Shown here piece after piece: positions 11,924-23,873 of a stretch of DNA of 40,484 nucleotides. The stretch is from the NCBI GenBank assembly GCA_020650975.1, contig JAIPMN010001206.1, positions 1 to 40,484 of the forward strand, read 5' to 3'. The position numbers and the translations under genes were made by a program. The DNA is from Apostichopus californicus (lineage: Eukaryota > Echinodermata > Holothuroidea > Aspidochirotida > Stichopodidae). Numbering within the stretch: the stretch's first letter is position 1; every line of letters starts with the position of its first letter. The notes beneath the pieces are model-generated. The model did not search any database. It was not told the origin of the DNA and saw only the letters and a list, made by a program, of their open reading frames with translations.

Positions 11924-13870
11924 TGTATGCCAATGTTTCCAAGACGTAAAAAAGTTGCACATTCTTTTAAAACAACCAAAAAAGTTATAGAGTTTAATGT
12001 ATGTGCTTGCTATATAAGATTGTTCTCGAGTATAATGAATTTCAGTATCCTGAATATATTGGCATACCGTTGTTTTGACGGTGAAAGCACTATTAGCCTC
12101 ACTTTTCATTAATAACTGAACTTGGAAGGCTTCAGGCAGCGAAGATTTCTAGGGCGACTGTGTACATGTCATATCGTTACCTGCATATAGGAAATCGACG
12201 CCTCCGGTGTATTTGTGAAACACTCTCACATGATCATAACTTTCACAATTCAAGAAATTCCTGTCCCTTGACGTAAAGAATCTTGTTTAAGTGCAGCGGA
12301 TGTTCGCCTTCTTGATAGCTTAGTTTATTACACAGCCCAAATTTCCTAATTAAACGACAAATAAGCTCCTTAAAAGTTAAAGTAAAAATCAATTATAAAA
12401 AAACAAGACGTGATGAATGTATGTTTTAGTCCTAGTTTTACCCGATATGAGCAAAAGAGATGATTGTAACATCGTTCAGTATGCTAACGCGATATTGTCA
12501 TCAGTCATTTAAGTCCGCCCCCTCCCCTCCCACCGCCCCTCCCCCTTTGTCTCTCAATTGGTTCATGTTCTATAGATATAATTATATTTTACAGCAATTT
12601 ATTAAACACAAATCTATACCACTATATTGCGATCACTCTATTGGTCATTTTCAGGTTAGTTTTCCTTTCTTTTGGGTGGTTGATATTCTATAAACACTTA
12701 AGGCACGTAACTTACGATATTAACAAGAAATATATTAACTTGGAAAGAAAAGTGTAAATATAAAATTTATTAACTCTTACAGGGGTTTATTTTACAGGAA
12801 GGGTTCAAGATATTAATATTAATAGTTAAAATTTATAACATAATTTTATATTTTGATCAAATACAGGGATGTAAGATATACTTTGTTCGTTTTCTATTCT
12901 TTTCTATTTGTGGTGTCCACCCTCCTCACATCCTTGCTCTCCTTCCTTTAACCACGAAATAAAGTATTGATACTGGTTTCCCGGCATCAGCGTAACAATA
13001 AAAAACGCAGTTGGAAGTGTTGTCTACGTATGCCACCACAAAGGAGTTTACAATATAGGTCCAACTAATCCAAGTAAATGGAAAAAAAAACCCGCATAAA
13101 TTGAACTTTACATCTCATCAATTTAGACAATTTAGTCATTTAGACTTGAAAGATGCGCCAAGATCTCCTTATATGGGGAATCCGCTTGTACATACTCAGA
13201 GCCACCTAACCATGTTTACAAAAAGCTGGATTCGCCCGTAGCCCATGCATTCAATATACTGTCCTCGCTTAAAATGCTAAAATAGTTGACATTTTCTAAA
13301 TCCGTCAATTGTGTTTAACATTAAAACGGTACAAGGTTTCTAGATCATGTTCTTTGACTCGTGGTCTTATACTCAGGTCTCATTCAGACCCTCGGTACCA
13401 AACACTGCCTCACCGACGACATATAATTAATCAAGCAATTCAGGCAAACAAAACGAGGCAAATTAAAAAAAACAATATCTGACCAAATAATGCATTTCTT
13501 TATCCATTCCGCCATAACGTTTATTCGGTGTGAGCAGAGATTATACTCTACCATTCACCCCAAAAACCTAATTTGATATTTTAATCTCTTGATCACAAAA
13601 AGGACAAAACGGAACAAAACGGACAAACGGACAAAGACCAGAATCTCCATCTTGATCTCAAAGCAGAGCAGTAAACGGTCTAAACTATACCATAAAGGTT
13701 ATAAGGGGCCGTTTGGAAGGACAACATTTTGCATAGATTGTCGTCTACTATCGTCTCACAGTTATATCCAAGACTATCAGTTTGATCGGTGTTATTAAAA
13801 TCGTAACTTTCTCAGTCTTAACATCCATATTTTGGAAGATACTTTTTAAGAAAAGTCACACAGGAAAGAA
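11924..13870. other. Intergenic DNA, no gene seen
   Basis: AT-rich sequence with short C-rich patches (12515-12545) and a small purine-rich direct repeat of acaaaacgg/gacaaacgg units at 13601-13640. Short chance frames only. Confidence 0.45.
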
Positions 13871-13987
13871 CCTGGGCACGAAAACCAAACTATCAACGAC
13901 GGATCCGCTATCAACCCAAGTCCCCTTGCATCTGGACTGTGACTGTGTGATCATCGTCGGGTGTGTATCACCATTCCCCTCGGAAGG

Positions 13988-14032
13988 GAACAGATACTAC
14001 ACATGATCTTAGCCAAAAGGCAGAGAAGCCCT
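13988..14032 (-). pseudogene. U2 snRNA 5'-domain fragment (U2-derived retroposon or variant)
   Basis: Read on the minus strand from 14032, 41 of 45 positions match U2 snRNA nucleotides 1-45, including CCTTTTGGCTAAGATCA and the branch-point-recognition GTAGTA. After GTTC the similarity stops: no stem IIa sequence and no U2-like Sm site follow. A TTTAAAAG lies 19-28 bp upstream on the minus strand. The best reading is a U2-headed chimeric retroposon or truncated pseudogene; a divergent expressed RNA is less likely. Confidence 0.7.
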
Positions 14033-14299
14033 ATTTTGGGAGAGCGCCCCTACTTTTAAACAGTTCATCTGTATGGCGCCCTTCAGATAACGGCCGTTGA
14101 ATATCCGGATAAATGTAGTCGGCAAAGTGACTAAAAATATCCCATCAAGTGATTGTTTTATCAATTTTTCAGATGTCATGATGTGTTTCTTGCTTGCACT
14201 TTAGAGAATAATAATCAAAGAACAGATGGTGTTCAAATGAAGAGGATTGTCGTTGCCTTAAAGCAATTAAAGAAATCATTTAGCTAAATGTAGATATTT

Positions 14300-14385
14300 C
14301 TTCGAGCGAGCAGTCGGAAGTAAGGGTTGTGGGTTCGATACGCTAACCTTGATACCTTTCTCAAGGTCAACTTCTAAGAGTTTTC
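14300..14385 (+). mobile_element. Possible tRNA-derived SINE remnant
   Basis: GTGGGTTCGATACGC resembles a RNA polymerase III B-box, preceded by a tRNA-like GAGCAGTCGG-AAGT stretch, then a small hairpin ACCTTG...CAAGGT. The A-box is not clear, so this is a weak call. Confidence 0.3.
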
Positions 14386-14905
14386 GTATTTTAAAAGTAC
14401 CATTTTTGACGGTTCTGACTCTCTAAACTTTTTCCCGAATATACAAAGAAACGTCCCAAAAAAATCAAATACTTTGAATATAGTAGAAAAATACAAAACT
14501 TTGTGGTGATTATCTTTGTTGATCACCGTAGTTTTGGCTCCCAACAAAGCTTGTCAGATTTAGATACTAAATCTTCTAGCAGCCACTCATATCCTCCTTT
14601 AAGGTTAAATAAATTTGCAATGAACTTTCAAGACGCATTAAGATTTACCTTCACATGAAGCTGGTGACGTCAACCTCTACACGTTTGCTTTTTTTTTGCC
14701 TAGAGAATAATCCCTCTATACGACGTCTTCTATGGCTTAGTTTCATCTTTTCAGTTGTGGTCAGTTGGGCAGTTAAATATGGTAAAGAATGCTTCTAGTT
14801 AAGTTTGGTCACGGCGTGGAGCAATGACGATGGGCCTTGATGTGTTTGTGTCCCCCAATTTTAGAGACTGGTTATTGGAATGAATATGGAGACAGGGGAC
14901 GGGCA
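14386..14905. other. Intergenic DNA, no gene seen
   Basis: AT-rich, with short homopolymers only. No supported feature. Confidence 0.4.
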
Positions 14906-14910
14906 CAACG

Positions 14911-15232
14911 GGGAGGGGAAGTGTTGAGGCGGGGCAGTGTTGGGGAGGGGAAGTGTAGGGTAGGGGAAGTGTAGAAGATTTGGAGAACGGAAGTGTTGGA
15001 GAGTGGAAGCGTAGGGGAATGGAAGTGTAGGGGAGAGGAGTGTTGGGGAACAGAAGTGATGGAGAGTGGACGTGTTGGGGAGGGGAAGTGTAGGGAAAGG
15101 GATATTACTTGTGTGGAGGACGTGGAGGAGGGTAATTGGTGGGGTAGTGCTAGAGCAGAGGAAGTGGTGGGATAGGGGAGGAGGGAGGGGATTTGAGTGA
15201 GGACATGGAGGGGAAGTGTAGGGGAACAGAAA
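14911..15232. repeat. G-rich minisatellite, ~15-16 bp unit
   Basis: Degenerate head-to-tail copies of about GGGGAGGGGAAGTGT(T/A) run across this block, with G on the + strand. The minus strand carries a 186-codon open frame (Pro/Ser/Thr/Leu repeats) that is a by-product of the repeat, not a gene. The repeated GGGG runs could form G-quadruplexes. Confidence 0.7.
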
Positions 15233-18200
15233 CTGTTCTATTATTGCCCTTGTGTGTTTAAACACAAGAAAACGTGTCAAATAGAAGAAAAAAAATAGCT
15301 TATTGACTGTTAACAGAAAAGACTGAACACACTCAATAAGGAAAAGGGACAGAAATGAAATCAATTTGAGGTTTTGCTCGACGATTTGTAAAATGTTGTT
15401 TATTAAAGACGGAATGCACAAAGAAGTTACATATCACATAAAAAAGAAAAAAAAGGTCATAAAAATATATGTTAGAGGTAAAAGATATAAACTTGCTGTT
15501 ATTCAATGTGATTACAAGTTATCAATATCAATATCAGAGTTTACAGTAAAGTAAATGATACGACATAAAATTGAAATATTACGAAAAAGGAAGAGATTTA
15601 GCCCAAAGAAACACATACACAACAATCAATCAAATTTTCCCTATTGTTAACAAGATGGGGAGGAACAGAAATTCACACTAAAAAAAGGGGGGGGGGGGAA
15701 CAAAAAAGAAACAAAAATACATTGAATAATTTGATGTTAATATTGTGTTTATCAATTTTGTGACATCTCATAATTTTTTAAGTAACAAAATACTGAAAAC
15801 ACTATGGTTGTGGTAGGTACGACAACTGCCACACATGTGTATTTATTTTGCTCTAGCAGTTAATTCAGTCTTATTTGCATAGCAACGTGCAATGTGATAC
15901 TGGATAAATTATGACACAAATTCTAATGAAACAAGATCATGGTCGCACCTGGTACACTATTACTAACACGGACATTACGAAAGTGTGACAAACATTTTGA
16001 CTTCCTAAAACTGACAATTTTATTATTCACATTACCCTTTCTTTTTATTTTTTTGTATCATGAATATATAACTGGTGCTAATATATTATTTACTCTCTCA
16101 GTTATGTAACCTTGACACTTCTCTATAAATTCAAAGCCTCTATAAACTGGACACCTGAAAATACCAGAGAATTGTTATATATAAAATTAAAAGCCTCTTT
16201 TCATATTGTCTCAATTTCAAAGTCTAATGTTAAGATCAATAATAAATTCTTTACTTGTAACAGTAACAGTTACACATAAAAAATATATTTGTGAAGAAAA
16301 AAAACACAAAAATCATAACCAAAAAGATAGATTACGAATTTACTAATGACAATAATGCTTGTAACTTTAATGGTGGTTGTATGATTTACAACTGCATCTC
16401 ATGTGAGAAATTTGTAGGAGAGAACACCTCAAACATCTACCATTTATCTCATGTACTCATGAAGATGCTCATGAATAATGACCCCATCCTTCTTACCCAC
16501 TCCTCACTCCCCAACCCCATCCTCACCCCTCAGCATTGGTCTGTGTTCTAAATCAGTGTAGACGTAAATATACTGTACAGTAATGTGACAATAATGAAAC
16601 AATCTACAGAAATTTATCTGGGGTCCAAGGAGCTCTTATCGAAAGTTATCAAAATAGCAGCTCTCTGCATGGTTAGGCTCATATTTATAGATGACTTATA
16701 ATCACAGTCAGGTAAATATTATGGATAAATCCAGATGAAAATACATCCCCGTGTACTAAGAAATGCATTTCCTCCACATATAACCTTCACAAACCAGAAC
16801 AATATCTATGGATATTTGCTAAGTGAAGATGGGGATAATTGGATGCAACCAGCTGCAATAACGTATATGTTACCTCAAAAACATCACTTAACATGTCTTT
16901 ATGCTCTTACAAATTTCCCCACTACAGCCCTTCCAACCCCCCCCCCCCCAACACCAACCCACCCAGCCCCCTATCCTCCCACAACCCTGTTCTGGTCTCC
17001 TATCCACATGTTTTTTCCCATTGGATATTCACATTAATAAGAACATTTTAAAGGAAGAAATGTGTGGACTGTCTTGTTGACACAAAATACTGGCTAGAAT
17101 GTCAAAATCACTTTTGTCAACTATTTTGGTGAAGAAACACGTTCCACATTCAAGGTACATATAAGTTCATTCTGGTTACTGAATCATGAGAGCGTTTCCC
17201 ACATTCTCACATACGTAGAATAACTTCAGACAGTAAAATAAATCGTAAAGTTTGAGCAGTAAAAACACATAATGAAAAATGAAATTAACTCGGTCTGACT
17301 TTCAAGTCTTCTTAAACCATTAATATGCAGCCAAGCAGCAGTAAAATACAACTCCTTAAAGTGCTTTACGCTGATAGAAAAATATAGTAATAAATATTAC
17401 AGGAATAGAAGAAAGAAAACATGTAAAAGTCGTATTTATTAAGAGTTAGCTAAATTAAATTTCCTGTCATTTTATGTTCATCTATTCTATCACATATATA
17501 TGACAATTAACCTTTTTCTTAATTATATAATTATAATTATATATCAATTGTCATTTTTTCTTTTTCTTTCTTATTACCAATCCCCCCACCCCCTCCCCCT
17601 TTTACCTCTGTCCTTCTATGTGATTATGCAGCAACAGACAAAGTAACATATATATTGAAAGCCATAGGGTACAATTATTCACTTTCAGTTATTTCCAAGA
17701 TTTTGTGAATCCTGTACAGGATATTAAGGCACTTCATAATGATGGATTGTCTCACGGACGGCCTTTCCGAAAGCAAACATCGTCTCTGATAAGCTGGACG
17801 TCACACTGGATGTCTGTGCTTGATGGTATCAAAGAAATAACAACCAATGTTTCCATTTAGCACAATCTGTTACAATTGCATGCATTTAAGGTTATGAGGT
17901 TAGGATACACAAGAAGGGACGGATTACTCTCATCAACAAAGAGGAAGCAAGTGTACCAGGCATAGTCACAGTGGTTAAAACATAATGTATGTTTAAATTA
18001 ATTGTATTCACATTTGCTGAAAACTAAGTTGAGAGCGCTGTGGAATATTGCAGATCTTAACAGAACATCTGCATAACAAAGGTTAGATGGGGAAGGTAGA
18101 GGTTTCCCTCACTCAATCAATGAATCTATAGTATGTTCCAGTTGATGTGTATACAGCTTTATAGTGTTTATCTTTATGGCATTGTCCAGCAACATACCAG

Positions 18201-18918
18201 GTGCTACCAAAGCATTAGAAGGCAAACATATTCTGCATGGCAGCATCAAAAGCCCCTAGAACTTGAAAATGACATTATTTAGATCCAAAAGTCAGATATG
18301 GTTATGTCCAATACTCGAATGATCCCCCCCCCCCCCCGTTCCCCCTCATCCCATAATCCCGCACCCATTGATCCTGAGTGGCTCTACTTGGGTATGATTC
18401 CAAACTTAATTCTTTTCGGTGCACCACGTTTTTTCCCCGTTAGATATAATAAACATATCTATTTTATTAAAAGGCGCTACACCGGTAAAAATAATGATTG
18501 TTTACCTTGATTATACTGGTTTACATCTCTTATATATGTACGCTTAGTAAACTAGCCTGCAGTACCACGTCTCGATCTTGAAGTATGGTCATTAATTGTA
18601 AAGTAATTAGATAATACAGAGAGACCCAGTCAGTAATTCTTTTGTCTTTACATTGCTACACTATAGTTCATGCCATCACAGACTATCATACCGAAGTAGA
18701 CACCACAAAAGGAACGAAAGCATATATTTGCATTAAAGTATAATTTATACTCTGGCATGTGACCAAATTTGACTTTTTGGGCGAATAATTTAATAATTTC
18801 CAAGATGTAGAAGGAAAGAATTTATCGTGAGGTTGAGAATGCTCCCTTAAGAAGAATGAACATGGATTGACCGTCCCTATAACAGAAGACGTTCCGATCA
18901 GCGTAGGTGGAGGGCTGT
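15233..18918. other. Intergenic DNA with homopolymer runs
   Basis: AT-rich sequence with a G-run near 15668-15680 and C-runs near 16940-16950, 17583-17600 and 18325-18340. There is an AT-palindromic patch (aattatataattataatt) near 17520. No exon, RNA gene or complete mobile element recognised. Confidence 0.4.
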
Positions 18919-19265
18919 AAAGATCTGCTTGATTGGCTCCAATTAAAGCACTCTTTAGCTATGAAAGTTTTGTGATTACGTAATCGACCTGCCATGGTCG
19001 TAAATCGACCCCTGGCTCGATAATTAGCCTGCATATCATCTTAACACCATTAGGCTCTTTGTGTAAACACTGTGTGGAAATATGTTCATGTCTACAGTGT
19101 TCAGCGTTCACACAAAGACCCTCATAAAAGAAAAAATATGTGGCAGGCATTGCAGACTAATTGGTAAATAGAGGTCATTTTACGACCAAGGCAGGTCGAT
19201 TACGTAATCTCAAGAAACTTTTCCATGATAGCGTGCTATAATTGGGTTGTAAACAGCAGACCTTT
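18919..19265. mobile_element. Fold-back (hairpin) element spanning ~347 bp
   Basis: Successive blocks on the left recur as reverse complements, in mirrored order, on the right: AAAG(A/G)TCTGCT at 18919-18929 and 19255-19265; CCAATTA-AGCAC; GATTACGTAATCGACCTGCC, then (A/T)TGGTCGTAAA, around 18973-19003 and 19179-19209; ATTAG-CTGCA; and CTTTGTGT-AAC with ACTGT near 19055 and 19110. The two arms almost meet at a short centre around 19082-19098. This is a near-complete imperfect palindrome, as in fold-back MITEs. No coding capacity and no clear target duplication. Confidence 0.75.
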
Positions 19266-19616
19266 AATTTAATAAGAATCCGGTGTGTTATAACGTATAT
19301 CTCCTGCACCACCAATATAAATACATAGAGCATATTAACAATAGTTACCAAATAAATCCCATTAGTTCCGCCATAGAAAAGTCAAAGTGATCAGTCAAGA
19401 AGGTCATCAGGGCGAGAATTCGTTAAAGCTTTCAATTTCCACTATTACCTCACTTGTCAGATACTGTAAATTTTGTTATGTTTGTTTTATGGTCCATGAA
19501 GCATCAACTCCAGACATAATGACAATACAACTAACCTTTCAATACCTTCCTCTTGAACATTACTTAAAACCAAAATAATAATAAAGAACCATTTATCTAC
19601 AGTTTTATACTTTTGC

Positions 19617-19650
19617 CTGATGTTCATCATATAGCTATGATGAACATCAG
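19617..19650. repeat. Perfect 15-bp hairpin with 4-nt loop
   Basis: CTGATGTTCATCATA at 19617-19631 and its exact reverse complement at 19636-19650 are separated by TAGC. Short flanking GCC/GGC could extend the stem across a bulge. Either strand could form a stable stem-loop or cruciform. Confidence 0.75.
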
Positions 19651-19784
19651 AAGGCACATGTTGTCTGTTAATGCTACATGATCCCGCCCCCCAATTTGTT
19701 TTTTAAACCACCTATAGTTATGCCACTTGACAATTCTATTATGTGGTACTGTATGTGGTCCATTCAGGTTAAATGGGAAAGCAA

Positions 19785-19960
19785 TGGTATTGAGATCTTT
19801 AAGGATTGTAAGTTAGAGTCCCTGGCCAGATCATTACCTGGTGTCCTTGTGGCAAGGCACTTATTCACCCAGGTTGATGGCGACCTTTGAGGTAACCCTA
19901 TGGGAATTACTGTAACTCCCGGTGGTACACTGTACAGTTGTGTCCTGGGAGTGACTGTTT
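19785..19960 (+). mobile_element. SINE copy A (shared with 31795-31980)
   Basis: It contains AGTTAGAGTCC (degraded B-box), then CTGGCCAGATCATT, then GTGTCCTTGTGGCAAGGCAC. The order and spacing of these blocks match the copy near 31.8 kb. The CCTTGGGCAAGGCAC-type segment is typical of tRNA-derived SINEs of aquatic animals. Boundaries approximate. Confidence 0.55.
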
Positions 19961-22781
19961 GAATTGTGCACTCTTTGCTGTTGAAGTGTGACAACTTACA
20001 TTGTAAAGTCCTGTGAGACGGTCTTGCCTTATACAAGACTGTTTACTTTTATCGTTATGATGATTCGCAACAAAACTTAAACTTTTCTGGGTTACTGCAA
20101 CTTTTATGCTTTTTGAACAAATTGACCAAACCTGAAGAGTATTTATCACACTTCCTTAAGTATTTATCAAACTGAGGTGCACAAACAGATTTCTGTAGCA
20201 CACATGAAATCAACAGACCTTACTGATTAATACTGATTCCATACCTTTCTTAGAATTTATTAATCTAAGCATATTTTCAAAGTATTTTTATTAGTATAAA
20301 TCAAATATGAAGGAGGATTTTTTTTTGCCAGAAATCCCCCCCTCCCCCCCCCCCCAAAATGCCACTTCTTCATTTTTTGAAATGATGGTTGACTCGTCAA
20401 GGTAGTGAACATATATTGTTATATGGTTTCATCACATAAATTTATCAAAATTAATTCAAAATGTTGTTTTTATCTTCATACCTATTATCCTACCAGGCAA
20501 GGCCAGCCTCAGGTCATGTAGATAACTGTATGTACAGTTCCACCATATACTAAATGTTACATGTCTAACGTCTCCCTTCATGACAGCAGCTTATGAAATA
20601 CTTACTATTAAGTCTGTAGGAATAAAATTGATAAACATCAGAAAAACTTCTATTAATTTATACTAAAACTATGAGATGAATAAGACTTTCATTTCCAAAG
20701 ATAAGCGTGTGTTATTGTGCTTACATATGAAGTTTTGATGACTGCATATTACTTCCCTAATAATAACAATAATCATACTAACAATAATACTAACAAAAAT
20801 CCAGCTTGAAAAGTTGATCTTGTTCATATTTCTCGAAAATTCAGAAAAAAAAAAATGTAGAACCTGACCTGGAATTACATACACAGAAGCACACTTAAAG
20901 GGTAGTTGCACATGATTATGGATTTTTTTGTGTTTTTTTTTTCTGACAATTCAGCAAAACAATTAAGAATTTTAACAAAACAATTGCAGTGATATATATA
21001 TATATATATAAGTACACATTTTATCATTTCTTAACATTTTAGCATAAGAAATTAATAAAAAAGAGAATAAAACACAATTAAAACTAAAAACGTAAGCAAA
21101 ATACACCATTTCATTCAGGAACAGCTGGTGTTCTTAGTAAACACTCTTTTTATCAACTTCAAACTCCTATTTAGCCTTGGTGTGGATGAATATTGATGCC
21201 CTTTAGCACATGACCATGTTGTGTGAATACACATTTTTCCAAAACTTTTTTTTTTTAATAGCACACGAATGTTAAGAGTGCTATTGTTGTGCAGAGACAG
21301 GTAACTAGACTACATTTCATGAAATTTTGCTTCTGTCTATAGACAAAAGCATTTTAAAAAGGACGTTTTGGTTTTTGGTTCTTTTTTTCTTCTAGACTTA
21401 TGGCTGAGCTGCTTTACCTCTGAAAGTCGTAACTTTGCTATACTTCACAACATGAAGACCTGTGCAAATGAGACTAGTGGATCATATATCAATACCTCTT
21501 TCTCTCACCTTCACCTCTACGCCTACACCCCCCCTCCCCCCCCCCAAACAATCATAGCTACACAATACAATAAATACAACAAATAAACAATTCGGAAGTA
21601 CACAATACAGTAAGGCCAGTTGCTTAAATTCAATCAACTTTGTACAATCTGAAGCTATGTCACAAGTAATCAAAATACATTTATATCCAATTTGTTAGTA
21701 AGAAACAAAAATGTTGTTACATATTTCATTAATATCCATGAGTAGTAAATTGATAAAAATATTTACCCCCAAATAAATAGCCATAGAAAACGGAGACACA
21801 TTTGTTGAACAGTCCTTCCACCAAAATTGTACAACATTGTTCAAGAACAGACGGAGGTGGATGAGAGGTGGTGCCACGAACATCGTTTTTAATGAACTTA
21901 AAGTGTACATATTGCTGTTGTTGCAAATGACCCTGTCAACCCACGGGAACAGAAACAAAAACAGATTTATGTACAATAGAAAAAAAACAAGCCAATAACA
22001 ATAATTTAAAAAAAAACTAATCTGGCTTAATTATGAAATACTAATGAACCGATATTCAAAAAATTAACGAGTTCCCTAACGTATGTGAGAATGGTGGGTT
22101 GAGTTGAGAGGTAGAGAAGGTGGGCAATGTTACTATAACTGTGCTTATCCAACTTTCTACGGATCCCTAGAGTATAAAACATGTGCCTGGCATAGTGGAA
22201 TGGAAATTACGATGAATGACATCGTCAGGTTATGTTTGACGAATGTGATTCTCCATTTCATACTCAGCAGAATTGAGTCTCAATAAGCTATCCCCCCACC
22301 CTCTCACCCCCCCCCCTGCTGGGTAGTGCACACAAGAACTTCTAAGGTTAAATATCAGTGTCAATAAGACATCTCCCTTGACCTCAGTTTCTTCCTTCCA
22401 ACATTATCCATCAACTAATATAGCAAATGAAAGTAATAACACTTACAGTAGTTATTAAAAGCACATCCCAGCCAGTAGAAAACCAACGTTTCGACAGTCT
22501 TATAATGCCAATAAAGTGAAACAATACTTATCTTTGTGGCAGGCAATTTCTGTCTTTCCTCATCGTGATTTCTTCTAAAAAAATATATTGATTTTATGTT
22601 GAATTTGTCTTATTTAGTGCTTATGACTGTCCATATTAAAACTGGTAGCATCGCATCTACTGGTTCTGCCAAACAATATCAGGAGCTGTATAACACTGAT
22701 ATTGTAATACTATTGCAATAACACTAGCCGTCAACCTGTGTAAACTAAATAGAAAACCTCAAAAGGCTTCGTGCAACGAAC
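19961..22781. other. Spacer or distal CHSY 3' UTR with C-runs and a TA repeat
   Basis: C-runs at about 20335-20356, 21528-21546 and 22291-22318, a (TA)n tract at 20991-21010, and A/T-rich filler. A short copy of the dispersed GAGACAGGTAA motif lies at about 21271-21312. The first canonical minus-strand AATAAA sites I found below the CHSY stop are here (reverse complement at 20287-20292 and 20256-20261). Confidence 0.4.
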
Positions 22782-22787
22782 TTTAAT
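22782..22787 (-). terminator. Candidate CHSY poly(A) signal ATTAAA
   Basis: TTTAAT on the + strand is ATTAAA on the minus strand, about 1.1 kb after the CHSY stop codon. No canonical AATAAA occurs on the minus strand between the stop and about 20.3 kb by eye, so the 3' UTR would be about 1.1 kb with this variant signal, or about 3.6 kb with the canonical one. Confidence 0.3.
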
Positions 22788-23873
22788 ACCTGATTTTGTC
22801 GTTTGTAGACAGAATTTCAACGTAATGTACCACAGCTAATTGTTATACTATAGTGCTGAAATATATAACCATGATAGCATTCAATAGTTTATACTACCTT
22901 GTTATAAAACATCCAGTGCAAAACAGTAGGCTCCACTTTTTCAAGGTTGATATTTATAAAAAAAAATTATTAGATTCTCTCCCCTCTCAACAACCTTTCC
23001 AACTCAGGTAATTCTTCTCGAGCACAACCGACATTAAAATACGACAGTTGATAAGAATGGCAGTGCCACACGACAACACTTATACAAAATGTTACAGTAT
23101 TGTCTTAACATCAAGACATTTAACATTGTATGCAGGTTTCACACCTTCAGTGCAATGCTTTTGAATGAATACGTTTAGATACAAAAAATGAAAGAGCTCT
23201 GTGCAGGCATTCGGTGACATTGCATTGACCATAAACGGTCCATGACACTAACCTTTTGGTGATATTTATCATAATCATATATCACCATTATTCATGCAAA
23301 TATCTTATATGGAACTAAAAGTGTGTCTCATTCAAGCACACTAAAAGCTCAAAATAAATAACAAAGCGTAAAGACTAAAATACATTTAAAAAAACAAAAA
23401 AATATCTCTGGCTTCCGAAACTCCTTTTTATACTTGAAGTAGTACCAGTACTTCACTCCTGAGATTTTCACAGACCTGTACCGACTGAACGAAGAATACA
23501 TTCTATCGTGATCCCATTAAAATAATAATGTTTACACCCACTTGACATATTATTCTGTCTTCCCATTTGCAGACAATATATCAGCTATAATACTATGTAC
23601 AGTAGCACATGTTGATACTTTGGTGTTCAGACTTCTCAAGTTTGGGATTCAATTCCTCTCTTTTTTTTGGTCGGATGGGAATGTTTTGTTTGTCCTCTCA
23701 TGTTCAGTACATCTGGGATGGTACTTTATGATGGGAACATCGGGTCAATGAATCCCTAGAATCTTCACAAACACACATCTGCATACACAGGCATGCACAT
23801 GCAGTGAGATTAAAGACACCGTCATCATGACAATAAACTCTTTGATAAAGCTGACATTTGATTACTGTACACC
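22788..23873 (-). other. Proximal 3' UTR of the CHSY gene (inferred)
   Basis: AT-rich sequence directly downstream of the CHSY stop codon with no competing gene. Assignment as UTR is positional inference; no coding or RNA feature seen. Confidence 0.45.

Noticed and set aside
14861..15421. 186-codon open frame on the minus strand (Pro/Ser/Thr/Leu rich)
   Set aside because: It is created by the G-rich minisatellite; the peptide is only the translated repeat and has no gene context.
22482..22505. ACCAACGTTTCGACAGTCTTAT as a second Penelope-type tail
   Set aside because: Similar in spirit to the GAAACGT motif but too short and without the paired GAAGA...GATCC context.
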